DNA of 40,882 bases from contig JAISUK010000037.1 in the NCBI GenBank assembly GCA_031272075.1, positions 1-40,882 on the forward strand. Direction: 5' to 3'. Source of the DNA: Dysgonamonadaceae bacterium. Its GTDB lineage: Bacteria; Bacteroidota; Bacteroidia; Bacteroidales; Azobacteroidaceae. Every line of letters begins with the position of its first letter. Position 1 is the first letter of the stretch. The notes below the pieces were generated by a model. That model did no database searches, had not been told where the DNA came from, and saw only the letters and a list, made by a program, of their open reading frames with translations. The position numbers and the translations under genes are program-made. Positions 8,170 through 15,349 of the stretch are shown here, in pieces.

Positions 8170-9021
8170 TTATTCTTCGTCTTCTTCTGTTTTCACATAT
8201 TTGCTCACCACATTTGCTTTCAAAGCCTGTTCGTCTTCTTTCGCAATGGTTTCTTTTTTCACGACTTTGATTTTCCGTTCTTTCCTGGAGGGCGTCGGTT
8301 CTTCGTTGTCGGCTGCGGTGTCGATCTTTTCGATTTTCCGTTCTTGCAGTCCTTCATTGATTGCATCACATAAGGCGCCAAGGATCAATTCGATGGATTT
8401 GGTGGCATCGTCATTTGCAGGGATCACAAAATCGATCGTGTCGGGGTTGGAATTGGTGTCCACGATGGCGAATACAGGGATACCCAGGCGGTTGGCTTCA
8501 GCCACGGCGATATGTTCTTTCATGACATCCACCACAAACAGGGCGGAAGGCAATCGGTTCAAATCGGCGATTGATCCCAGGTTTTTCTCCAGTTTTGCGC
8601 GTTGACGGGTGATCTGCAATTTTTCTCTTTTGGAAAGTTGGTCAAAAGTGCCGTCTTTCGCCATTTTGTCAATGGTAGTCATTTTCTTTACTGCCTTGCG
8701 GATGGTAGGAAAATTTGTCAACATGCCACCCGGCCAGCGCTCTGTGACATAAGGCATTCCCACGGAAAGGGCTTTGTCGGAAACCACTTGTTTTGCTTGT
8801 TTTTTGGTTGCGACAAACAATATCCGGCGTCCGGATTTAACGATCTGTTTCAGAGCGGCGGCGGCTTCATCTACTTTGGCGATTGTTTTGTAAAGGTCGA
8901 TGATATGAATGCCGTTGCGCTCCATAAAGATATAAGGAGCCATTGCAGGGTTCCATTTTCTTTTCAGGTGTCCGAAATGCGAACCTGCTTCCAATAATTG
9001 TTCAAAAGTTAGTCTTGACAT
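8170..9021 (-). CDS. rpsB: 30S ribosomal protein S2
   Basis: S2 sits between head and body of the small subunit and is needed to recruit S1-type factors. The 283-residue product carries the S2 signatures LLEAGSHFGHLKRKWNP near the start and the later FPTIRKAVKKM and VVDVMKEHIAVAEANRLGIP segments. It is about 40 residues longer than the E. coli protein because of a charged Lys/Glu-rich C-terminal tail (about 240-283). Such a tail is common in Bacteroidetes S2 as I recall it. A structured leader (9061-9112) precedes it, consistent with separate control of rpsB-tsf. Confidence 0.98.
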   Translation of the reverse strand: MSRLTFEQLLEAGSHFGHLKRKWNPAMAPYIFMERNGIHIIDLYKTIAKVDEAAAALKQIVKSGRRILFVATKKQAKQVVSDKALSVGMPYVTERWPGGMLTNFPTIRKAVKKMTTIDKMAKDGTFDQLSKREKLQITRQRAKLEKNLGSIADLNRLPSALFVVDVMKEHIAVAEANRLGIPVFAIVDTNSNPDTIDFVIPANDDATKSIELILGALCDAINEGLQERKIEKIDTAADNEEPTPSRKERKIKVVKKETIAKEDEQALKANVVSKYVKTEEDEE

Positions 9022-9060
9022 TTTTTTTTATTTATTCGTTTACATTCTTGGTGTTTAGGC

Positions 9061-9112
9061 AATCCTCAGGCAGCTATTCCGCAATTCTTTTGTAGAATAA
9101 GTCCTGAAGATT
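9061..9112 (-). promoter_or_regulatory. Structured leader hairpin ahead of rpsB
   Basis: On the minus strand AATCTTCAGG (9112-9103) pairs with CCTGAGGATT (9070-9061): ten base pairs including one U-G. The 32-base interior can form a second small stem (ATTC with GAAT). It lies in the 116-base gap between the rpsI stop and the rpsB start. There is no T-run right after it, so an S2-responsive leader or processing site fits better than a terminator. S2 autoregulation is known in other bacteria; here it is inference. Confidence 0.45.
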
Positions 9113-9137
9113 TAGATACTAAACGGGATTTTTAACA

Positions 9138-9524
9138 TTAACGTTTCGAGAACTGGAACCGTTTTCTTGCTTTGGGTCTGCCCGGTTTTTTCCGTTCCAC
9201 TTCCCTGGGGTCGCGGGTCATGAATCCTTCTGAACGAAGGGCGGATTTGTCTTCGGGATTAATTTTCACCAATGCGCGTGCGATACCCAGGCGCGCTGCT
9301 TCCGATTGGCCTTTGTAGCCGCCACCGGTCAGGTTGATGAGGATATCGTATTGTTCGGCGACTCCGATTTTATTCAATGGTTGCTTGACCACATATTGAA
9401 GCAACGGAGAGGGGAAATAGGTTTCAAGCTCACGCTTGTTAATAAGGATTTTTCCGGATCCTTCTTTGACGTATACACGAGCGATCGCAGCCTTACGTCT
9501 TCCTATTGCGTTTATTACTTCCAT
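9138..9524 (-). CDS. rpsI: 30S ribosomal protein S9
   Basis: S9 is a small-subunit head protein whose C-terminal tail reaches the P-site tRNA. The 128-residue product shows the family start (NAIGRRKAAIARVYVKEGSGKI), the GGGYKGQSEAARLGIARAL core, and the conserved C-terminus ending in KARKRFQFSKR, where the terminal Lys-Arg contacts tRNA. It follows rplM by 3 bases, the near-universal rplM-rpsI pairing. Confidence 0.98.
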   Translation of the reverse strand: MEVINAIGRRKAAIARVYVKEGSGKILINKRELETYFPSPLLQYVVKQPLNKIGVAEQYDILINLTGGGYKGQSEAARLGIARALVKINPEDKSALRSEGFMTRDPREVERKKPGRPKARKRFQFSKR

Positions 9525-9527
9525 AAA

Positions 9528-9983
9528 TTATTTAAGTGTATTAATATCGATATTTTTCGGTTGTTGCGCTTCGTGTTTGTGCTCGGCAGTGTCATATACA
9601 TAGAGATTCCTGAGCAGCTGAGCTCCCAAGCGGTTTTTCGGCAACATTCCTTTGATTACTTTCCGAAACAGTCGGTCGCTGCCTTTTTTCAGCAGGTCGG
9701 CGGGCGTTTTTTCCCGCTGTCCGCCCGGATATCCGGTATAACTCAAATAAATACGGTCGTTCCATTTGTTTCCGGACAGTTTGATTTTGTCGGCATTGAT
9801 AATAATCACATTGTCCCCACAATCGACATGCGGGGTAAAATTCGGTTTGTATTTTCCTCTCAGCAATTTTGCTACTTTCGAAGCGAACCGTCCCAAATAC
9901 TGTTCTGTGGCGTCCACAACAACCCATTCTTTGGTCGCTGTCGCCTTGTTGGCGGAAATGGTCTTATAACTTAGAGTATCCAC
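9528..9983 (-). CDS. rplM: 50S ribosomal protein L13
   Basis: L13 is an early-assembling large-subunit protein. The 151-residue product contains the conserved WVVVDATEQYLGRFASKVAKLL start, the GDNVIIINADKIKLSGNKW segment and the KGMLPKNRLG signature. It is first in the operon rplM-rpsI-rpsB-tsf. Its leader of about 118 bases can fold into a two-stem structure (10016-10077), suggesting feedback control as seen for many ribosomal operons. The product that would act is not known from sequence alone. Confidence 0.98.
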   Translation of the reverse strand: MDTLSYKTISANKATATKEWVVVDATEQYLGRFASKVAKLLRGKYKPNFTPHVDCGDNVIIINADKIKLSGNKWNDRIYLSYTGYPGGQREKTPADLLKKGSDRLFRKVIKGMLPKNRLGAQLLRNLYVYDTAEHKHEAQQPKNIDINTLK

Positions 9984-10015
9984 TTTTTTTCTAATCTTTA
10001 ATAAATTAATAACCC

Positions 10016-10077
10016 TGTTTGACTATCGCTTCAAGACACACCAGGCGTCTTCGGAATAAGAAGGTTAAAATCAAACA
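10016..10077 (-). promoter_or_regulatory. Structured 5' leader of the rplM operon
   Basis: On the minus strand an outer stem forms between TGTTTGA (10077-10071) and TCAAACA (10022-10016). Inside it is a hairpin AAGACGC-CTGGT-GTGTCTT (10051-10033) with one G-U pair. In addition, TAACC inside the outer stem (10066-10062) can pair with GGTTA just beyond it (10014-10010), a possible pseudoknot. All of it lies between the promoter and the rplM start. A ribosomal-protein-binding leader is the simplest reading, but I know no named family that it matches. Confidence 0.45.
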
Positions 10078-10106
10078 CTTACATCTATTGAATAATAATC
10101 GGCCTG

Positions 10107-10114
10107 CAAAGTTA
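10107..10114 (-). promoter_or_regulatory. -7 element of the rplM operon promoter
   Basis: TAACTTTG on the minus strand matches TAnnTTTG. A convincing -33 TTTG is not visible at the right distance. Transcription would start near 10101, giving a leader of about 118 bases to the rplM start. Confidence 0.5.
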
Positions 10115-10332
10115 TAACTTTTATTCCTAAAAACCATCGTTTTTTTGGGAAAAAATTTCGACTCGCAGATTCAACTCGCAAATGCAACTTTATTGATTAA
10201 GAGAAAAAATCTGTTTTTTGGTGTGTCAAAATTAAGCATTTTTCCCGGTCTGCGATTGATTTTGTGCTGAAAGAGCAAAATATTTTCGTTGCGTACATCT
10301 TTCAAATGTTGTTTTTTTATGATTTCCTTTGA
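10115..10332. other. AT-rich spacer without a gene
   Basis: This 218-base spacer lies upstream of the rplM promoter and downstream of the small lipoprotein gene. Together with the rplM leader it makes a gene-free stretch of about 350 bases. I see no reading frame with coding character, no clear terminator hairpin and no repeat shared with the rest of the window. Confidence 0.5.
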
Positions 10333-10785
10333 TTAACCGATTTCTATTTCTGTAATTTTTAAATTCACTGAAGTGTTTGTTCTTTTTGCTACCATGAACG
10401 CCCTTACCCAATGATCAATATTAGCTGAAATCGATAAATGAATCTCAATTTCTACAATAAGTTGAGTTGAATCACTTACCAATCGACTCGTGATTTTATT
10501 GATTCCTGAAGTTGTAAGCCCTCCAGCCAGTATTAGCATTTTCTTTTCAAAATCAATCTCTTGTCTCATTTGGCCAGTAATATATTTATTTAGTTCCGCT
10601 TGAGAATTTATCAAAGTGACCTCTTTTTGTTCAATGCTGTCCCTGTCCCACCGACAGCCGTCCGGCAAAGATAATTCTTCATAAGGAATCACCTCAGAAA
10701 TATTGTCTTCCGATTCTCCATCATTCGATTTATCCCCACAAGCAAAGCAACAGAGGATCATTAAAAGGTATACGAGTGTTTTCAT
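10333..10785 (-). CDS. Small hypothetical lipoprotein
   Basis: A 150-residue protein with a lipoprotein signal peptide: Lys2, a hydrophobic stretch, then CFAC with the lipid-modified cysteine at about residue 16. A short acidic linker (GESEDN) follows, and then a compact mixed alpha/beta region. It should be anchored in the outer or inner membrane facing the periplasm or surface. I do not recognise the family. The middle part (SQAELNKYI, DFEKKMLILAGG) resembles the layout of small Bacteroidetes lipoproteins thought to bind proteases, but that is only an impression. Its start overlaps the stop of an upstream gene remnant (ATGA), so it was probably the second gene of a pair whose first gene has been lost. 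Confidence 0.75.
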   Translation of the reverse strand: MKTLVYLLMILCCFACGDKSNDGESEDNISEVIPYEELSLPDGCRWDRDSIEQKEVTLINSQAELNKYITGQMRQEIDFEKKMLILAGGLTTSGINKITSRLVSDSTQLIVEIEIHLSISANIDHWVRAFMVAKRTNTSVNLKITEIEIG

Positions 10786-10919
10786 CGTTTATCAATTGAA
10801 GTTAGATTAAAATAATAATCGTCTTTATCTTTCACTTTATAAACATCTCCGCTGAGAGAAATGTCTAAATGAGTCACAAAAAAAGGAGATCCCGCCCACG
10901 TTGTACCTTTCAATTTCCA
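10782..10919 (-). pseudogene. C-terminal remnant of a truncated gene
   Basis: A minus-strand frame of about 45 codons, reading WKLKGTTWAGSPFF through DYYFNLTSIDKR, ends in TGA that overlaps the ATG of the small lipoprotein. Such ATGA overlaps mark translationally coupled gene pairs, and the composition is protein-like. The frame has no convincing start. Its upstream end abuts the REP-like palindrome at 10921, and a stop follows shortly beyond the palindrome. I read it as the tail of a lost gene. The parent family is unknown; WKL-type openings occur in small Bacteroidetes lipoproteins. Confidence 0.45.
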
Positions 10920-10920
10920 T

Positions 10921-10948
10921 GTAGAGACGGTGCATGCACCGTCTCTAC
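10921..10948. repeat. REP-like palindrome, copy 1 (perfect)
   Basis: A perfect 28-base palindrome with arms GTAGAGACGGTGCA and TGCACCGTCTCTAC. A near-identical copy lies at 39687-39714. It sits between the serpin stop and the gene remnant. Palindromes of this kind (GAGACG...CGTCTC) are common in Bacteroidetes and cyanobacterial genomes and are thought to be moved by REP-associated transposases (RAYTs). No such transposase gene is present in this window. Confidence 0.85.
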
Positions 10949-10982
10949 CTAGTGCCGTTGTCTTTCAACTACCCACTACTCC

Positions 10983-12224
10983 CTAGTATTCCGGTGCCCC
11001 GATTTTCCCTTCAAACAGGATAATGTTGGTGGAGGTTTCCTGAATCAGGAAGAGGAATGGGCGATCGGCGCGAAAGGTGGCGGGCTGAGGCGTGGGATTC
11101 ACAGAGGTTAGCCCCATCCCGACGCTTGTAACTGCGGCAGCTTCCGTACCTTCTTCGTTGACATCGATATAGGTTTTCTGTTTGACTTCCGAAATACACA
11201 GACGAATGTCTGAAATACCCGAAAAATCAGCAAAGTAGGTGAAAGCCATACCCATACCGAGAGTTTCTAAAGGCTCATTCAGTTTGATTTCGTATCCGGT
11301 TTTGAATTTTGGGATATACAGATTGACTTCTGTGCTGTGTGCGCTGTTCAGGCAAGTCGACAGGTAGCCCGCTGTTTTCAGTTGTTCGGTCAGTGCATCG
11401 AACGAACCGTTGGGGAGCACAAACACCATGCGGAAAGCGCCGTTGCCGTAAGGGATCGAAGTAAGCGCCAGGTTTTCGTCGGTATAATACTGTTGTTTGC
11501 TTTTCTGGCTCATCATCTTGACTTTGATGGTACTCCCGTCGGTTTTTGTGAAATCGGCATCTGCAGTAGAAGCCGCCGGAAAGCCAAAACCGTCTGACCA
11601 GCATCCCTTGAAATAAAGCGCATTCATCAGGTACATGACGATATCGCTGGGAATCTGCTGAACCATTTCTTTAATCAGCCCGTTGGTATTGTCAGAGCAC
11701 CATTTGTTGATGATGTCTATGGCGCCAGGGTCGTTGAAATCCAGTTCGCTGACCTGCGCTTCATACCATTCGCGGTTGATGCTGAAGAAACTATCTTTGA
11801 ACGGGAATCCTTTTCGCGACCAGATGGAATTGGCCAGCGACAGTTTGGTGGTGGGGTCGGTTTGCAGCAATATTTCTTTCAGTTTCTTGAAATAGGCGTT
11901 CACTGTTTCCTGCGGATAATTACTCATCCCCATTGCTTCCTGGATGGCGGCGCGGGTGTCGCCGTTGGCGCCGTTCCATACCATTGCCAGGGCGATGTTC
12001 AAACTCAAAGGAGAAATAACGATATTCTCCTTTTTCGATTCTGCTTTCATCACGGCGGCAAACAGTTCCATGCCGAAAGTTTGTCCTTCGGCGGCCAATT
12101 TTTGCTCTACTTCGGAAAGGTTGATCGAGATGGGATTGGTGTATTCCGTCGTATCTTCGCTTTTGTCTGCGTCGCAGGCCGTCAATGCTCCCACGAACAT
12201 GATCGTCAATAATACTTTTTTCAT
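10983..12224 (-). CDS. Serpin-family protease inhibitor, lipoprotein
   Basis: Serpins trap target proteases by a covalent, conformational suicide mechanism. The 413-residue product has a lipobox (LTAC, Cys17) and then a full serpin fold of about 370 residues. Visible signatures include NIVISPLSLNIALAMVWNGA and the C-terminal FRADRPFLFLIQE. The reactive-loop hinge NEEGTEAAAVTS (about 356-367) has the small residues needed for loop insertion, so it should be inhibitory. Counting from the hinge (P17 = Glu357) places P1 near Thr373 in GMGLTSVN, with Leu372 as the alternative. That would favour elastase- or subtilisin-like rather than trypsin-like targets. It is likely exposed on the cell surface or in the periplasm. 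Tannerella miropin is a known relative with a different loop. Confidence 0.92.
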   Translation of the reverse strand: MKKVLLTIMFVGALTACDADKSEDTTEYTNPISINLSEVEQKLAAEGQTFGMELFAAVMKAESKKENIVISPLSLNIALAMVWNGANGDTRAAIQEAMGMSNYPQETVNAYFKKLKEILLQTDPTTKLSLANSIWSRKGFPFKDSFFSINREWYEAQVSELDFNDPGAIDIINKWCSDNTNGLIKEMVQQIPSDIVMYLMNALYFKGCWSDGFGFPAASTADADFTKTDGSTIKVKMMSQKSKQQYYTDENLALTSIPYGNGAFRMVFVLPNGSFDALTEQLKTAGYLSTCLNSAHSTEVNLYIPKFKTGYEIKLNEPLETLGMGMAFTYFADFSGISDIRLCISEVKQKTYIDVNEEGTEAAAVTSVGMGLTSVNPTPQPATFRADRPFLFLIQETSTNIILFEGKIGAPEY

Positions 12225-12325
12225 TTTGATATTTATTTGTTATGTTATTAAGATCTTAGAAAAGCGCATATCCTGATTGTCGGCTTGTGAATCAAGCTTC
12301 TTACAGGCACTCTATTATATAGATG

Positions 12326-12333
12326 CAAAGGTA
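12326..12333 (-). promoter_or_regulatory. -7 element upstream of the serpin gene
   Basis: TACCTTTG on the minus strand fits TAnnTTTG. No clear -33 TTTG is seen 19-21 bases upstream. The leader to the serpin start would be about 95 bases. Confidence 0.45.
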
Positions 12334-12367
12334 CTCAAAAATGTTGCATAGAAATAATGATTTAAAT

Positions 12368-12398
12368 TTTGTTTTTTCTTTTTTTCTTTCTAATTTAG
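12368..12398 (+). promoter_or_regulatory. Promoter of the cardiolipin synthase gene
   Basis: TTTG (12368-12371), exactly 19 bases, then TAATTTAG (12391-12398), one base off TAnnTTTG. The start codon at 12412 lies only 14 bases beyond, so the transcript would be nearly leaderless. Confidence 0.5.
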
Positions 12399-12411
12399 CC
12401 GATTATAAATT

Positions 12412-13824
12412 ATGGATACTCCAGATATTATTCGGCTTATTCTGCAAATCGCTTACTTTGTTACAGCGTTGGGCGTTGTCTTTGTTGTCATTTCCGAAAA
12501 CAGGAATCCTTTAAAGACCATTTCCTGGGCGCTGTTGTTGCTTTTTGTCCCGATCGGTGGAATCATTTTTTACTATTTCTTCGGGCAAGACGCTCGAAAG
12601 CAGCGCATCATTTCACGTAAGTCATACAAGTTATTAAAAAGGCATACCCTCAACAGGCCGATTGTGCGGAGTGATCCGGAAACTTATCTGGAAAACCGGT
12701 CGTTGAACAGGCTGTTGAACCGGAACAACAGTGCCGCGTTGCTACAGGGGAGTGAGATTCGTATTTTCACCGATGGGAAATCGAAATTCGAGGCCTTGTT
12801 TGCCGATATGGAGCAAGCAAAACACCACATACATCTCCAGTATTATATTTTTGAAGATGACGTTATCGGTCGTCAAGTCAAGGAAGTGTTGATGCGAAAA
12901 GCGTCCGAAGGAATCGAAGTGCGTGTGCTGTATGATGATGTCGCCAACTGGAAAGTCAAGAAAAAATTCTACCGCGAGATGCAGCTGGCAGGCGTGGAAG
13001 TTACGCCGTTTCTGAAGGTTCATTTTCCGCTGCTTACGAGCAGGGTCAATTATCGCAACCACCGAAAAATCGTTGTGATAGATGGGACAATCGGATATAT
13101 CGGCGGCATGAATGTGGCAGATCGCTACCTGCAATCCAATTGGAGAGACACCCATTTGCGGGTGGCCGGAAGGGGCGTGCTTGGAATGCAGTCGGCTTTT
13201 CTGGTCGATTGGCATTCTTCCGGTAAAAATCGTTTGATCGATCCGGTGTATTTTCCGGAATCGCCCGCTTATACCTCGAATGTAATGCAAGTGGCTACCG
13301 GAGGCCCGATCGACGAATGGCGCACGTTGTTGCAGGCATCCCTTCAGATCATCGCGAAGGCCAAACATTATGTGTATATCCAGACGCCGTATTTTCTTCC
13401 GACCGAAAGCCTTTTGCAAGCCATCCAGACCGCAGCTTTGGGAGGGATTGACGTTCGCCTGATGGTTCCCGAACGATCCGATACCCGTTTTATCAGTACG
13501 GCGGCACATTCCTATTTTGAGAATATCCTGAAAGCCGGGGTCAAGATTTATCAGATGCATCCACAATTCCTGCATTCCAAATTGCTGATTTCGGACGATT
13601 ACATCACTGTTGCAGGGTCGGCAAACATGGACTTCCGCAGTTTTGAGCACAATTTTGAAGTCAATGCCTATATGTACGACCGCGATCTGGCAAAACGGGT
13701 GAAGCATATATTTTTCGATGATTTGAAAAATTGCAAACTCCTTACCCTCAGAGAATGGAAAAATCGTCCGCGATGGAAAAAAATCCAGGAATCGGTGCTC
13801 CGTATGTTTTCTCCGCTGCTTTAG
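12412..13824 (+). CDS. cls: Cardiolipin synthase (phospholipase D family)
   Basis: It joins two phosphatidylglycerols to cardiolipin and glycerol at the inner membrane. The 470-residue product has two N-terminal membrane segments (about 8-27 and 37-56). It carries the two HKD motifs of the PLD superfamily: His217-Lys219-Asp224 in NHRKIVVIDG, and His388-Lys390-Asp395 in LHSKLLISDD. The following GGMN and GSANMDFRS are also typical. The length is standard. It is a single-gene unit between the divergent serpin and a convergent epimerase gene whose stop lies 7 bases away. A long antisense frame across it is a shadow. Confidence 0.95.
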   Translation: MDTPDIIRLILQIAYFVTALGVVFVVISENRNPLKTISWALLLLFVPIGGIIFYYFFGQDARKQRIISRKSYKLLKRHTLNRPIVRSDPETYLENRSLNRLLNRNNSAALLQGSEIRIFTDGKSKFEALFADMEQAKHHIHLQYYIFEDDVIGRQVKEVLMRKASEGIEVRVLYDDVANWKVKKKFYREMQLAGVEVTPFLKVHFPLLTSRVNYRNHRKIVVIDGTIGYIGGMNVADRYLQSNWRDTHLRVAGRGVLGMQSAFLVDWHSSGKNRLIDPVYFPESPAYTSNVMQVATGGPIDEWRTLLQASLQIIAKAKHYVYIQTPYFLPTESLLQAIQTAALGGIDVRLMVPERSDTRFISTAAHSYFENILKAGVKIYQMHPQFLHSKLLISDDYITVAGSANMDFRSFEHNFEVNAYMYDRDLAKRVKHIFFDDLKNCKLLTLREWKNRPRWKKIQESVLRMFSPLL

Positions 13825-13838
13825 ACAGCGCCTAAAGC
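13818..13838. terminator. Hairpin holding both convergent stop codons
   Basis: GCTTTAG (13818-13824) and CTAAAGC (13832-13838) pair across a 7-base loop. The cls stop TAG lies in the left arm and the epimerase stop in the right arm. On the plus strand a modest T-run (GATTTTCC) follows. It may act as a compact two-way terminator. Confidence 0.4.
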
Positions 13839-14791
13839 CAGTGATTTTCCCGATACCAATCAATCGTCTCGCGGAGTCCGCTTTCGAGCGGGTAATCTGC
13901 ATGAAAATCCAGATCCTGTTGGATGGGAAGCGTGTCGCATGTCCAATCACGTTGCTTGATAATCTTGAATTTATCGCGGTTGAATACCGATTGCCTACCC
14001 GACAGTTTTGAAATTCCTTCGGTCATCATCGCAGCGACTTGCAGCAAGGCGAGCGGAACCCTGACATTCAACACCCTTTTTTTGCCGAGTATCGTTTTCA
14101 CGATTTCCGTAAACTCCCGATCAGAATATTCAAATCCGTCGGTAATATTGTAGATGCGGCTACTGACATCCGATTGCAATGCCATAAAGACGGCTTTCAC
14201 CAAATCTTTGACATAAATAAACGTCAGTCGTTGCGGCTTGAATCCGGCAATGCCATTGATTCCGGAACGGATGCTTTTGATCATCAGGAAATAATCCCTT
14301 TCGCGCGGGCCGTATACGCCCGTAGGCCGAAAGATGACGAATCGGAAATCGGTCTGGAGCAACAAGAACCGCTCGGCCAAGTATTTACTTCGTCCGTATG
14401 CCGTCGGCGCATCGGGCGAGGCGCTCAGGCTGCTCATCAGGATAAACTTGGTCGGGACAGTGCCGGTGTCTTTCAATGCTTCGATAAAATTGCGGGTATA
14501 GACATGGTTGATCTTATCGAAATCGTCGGCATGCAGGCATTTGGTTACCCCTGCGTTGTGGATGATGTAATCCCACTTGCCGCAAGATGTTGCATGCTCA
14601 CTGATCTGTTGTCGCAACTGCACCGGATCGGCATAGTTCAAATCGATAAACCGAAGCCGTGCGTCGGAAAGGTATTCGCGACTGCTGCTGCGACGGATAC
14701 CTGCCCACACCTGCCATTCCCGTTCGAGCGCGGCATTTGTCAGAAAGCTGCCTATAAACCCGCTTGCGCCGGTAATCAGTATCTTTATCAT
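13832..14791 (-). CDS. NAD-dependent epimerase/dehydratase family protein
   Basis: A 319-residue extended short-chain dehydrogenase. The Rossmann dinucleotide motif TGASGFIG is at 7-14. The catalytic YxxxK is Tyr132-Lys136 in AYGRSKYLAE, with the partner serine in MSSLSASP. Later RPTGVYGPRERDY is typical of the sugar-nucleotide epimerase/dehydratase branch. Substrates of this branch are usually nucleotide sugars, but the sequence does not say which one, and steroid- or flavonol-reductase-like members look similar. It lies downstream of tadA on the same strand with an 84-base gap that holds a large potential hairpin. Confidence 0.88.
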   Translation of the reverse strand: MIKILITGASGFIGSFLTNAALEREWQVWAGIRRSSSREYLSDARLRFIDLNYADPVQLRQQISEHATSCGKWDYIIHNAGVTKCLHADDFDKINHVYTRNFIEALKDTGTVPTKFILMSSLSASPDAPTAYGRSKYLAERFLLLQTDFRFVIFRPTGVYGPRERDYFLMIKSIRSGINGIAGFKPQRLTFIYVKDLVKAVFMALQSDVSSRIYNITDGFEYSDREFTEIVKTILGKKRVLNVRVPLALLQVAAMMTEGISKLSGRQSVFNRDKFKIIKQRDWTCDTLPIQQDLDFHADYPLESGLRETIDWYRENHWL

Positions 14792-14861
14792 AAAAATCTA
14801 TTAACCATTGATATTATCTATAAATATAAAAGCGTTAAATCCATCTTTGTCGGAACTTTCG

Positions 14862-14930
14862 CATGGCCGACGTCTTTACCTCCGTTCCCGGAAAAACCGT
14901 TTCATTAATCCGGAGGCTTCGTCGGCCATG
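14862..14930 (-). repeat. Nested inverted repeat over the 3' end of tadA
   Basis: CATGGCCGACG (14862-14872) is the exact reverse complement of CGTCGGCCATG (14920-14930). Inside, CCTCCG (14879-14884) matches CGGAGG (14911-14916). Together they can form a two-tier hairpin that includes the last codons and stop of tadA. No T-run follows, so a classical terminator is doubtful; mRNA stabilisation or processing is possible. Confidence 0.5.
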
Positions 14931-15319
14931 ACGCCTGCGCGTACCTTCGTCTTCGGATGCAACAAACCGGGAGTGAATGTTGAATATCCCCGCTTCTCAT
15001 CCTGGGCGCCATAGACAATCTTGTGAATCTGCGCCCATGCCAGCGCCGCCGCGCACATCGGGCAGGGTTCGACCGTCACATACAGGATGCAGTCGGTCAG
15101 GTATTTCCCGCCCAACACCGAAGCCGCAGCTGTAATCGCTTGCATTTCGGCGTGCGCCGTGACATCATTCAGCGTTTCCGTCAAATTATGTGCGCGGGCG
15201 ATGATCCGGTCCTTGCACACTATAATGGCGCCGACAGGCGTTTCGCCTTGCTCATACGCATACTGCGCCTCTTTCAACGCCTGTTTCATAAAAAAATCGT
15301 CGTTCAGCAGTATATCCAT
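14876..15319 (-). CDS. tadA: tRNA-specific adenosine deaminase
   Basis: TadA deaminates adenosine 34 of the anticodon of tRNA-Arg(ACG) to inosine, allowing decoding of CGU/C/A. The 147-residue length is normal. The zinc-dependent deaminase site is complete: His56 and the catalytic Glu58 in TAHAEMQAI, then Cys86 and Cys89 in VEPCPMC. The upstream small conserved gene ends 30 bases before it, so the two are probably one transcript. Guanine/cytosine deaminases of the same fold are less likely given the ALAWAQIHKIVYGA segment typical of TadA. Confidence 0.93.
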   Translation of the reverse strand: MDILLNDDFFMKQALKEAQYAYEQGETPVGAIIVCKDRIIARAHNLTETLNDVTAHAEMQAITAAASVLGGKYLTDCILYVTVEPCPMCAAALAWAQIHKIVYGAQDEKRGYSTFTPGLLHPKTKVRAGVMADEASGLMKRFFRERR

Positions 15320-15349
15320 GCTCGGCCTCCGTGTTTTAAAACATACAAC

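Noticed and set aside
12742-13950. Long minus-strand frame (402 codons) across cls
   Set aside because: It is antisense to a clear cardiolipin synthase with both HKD motifs, and its product shows no domain pattern. It is a shadow of the real gene.
14039-14908. Plus-strand frame of 289 codons across the epimerase gene
   Set aside because: It is antisense to a gene with intact Rossmann and YxxxK motifs; the product looks random in composition.
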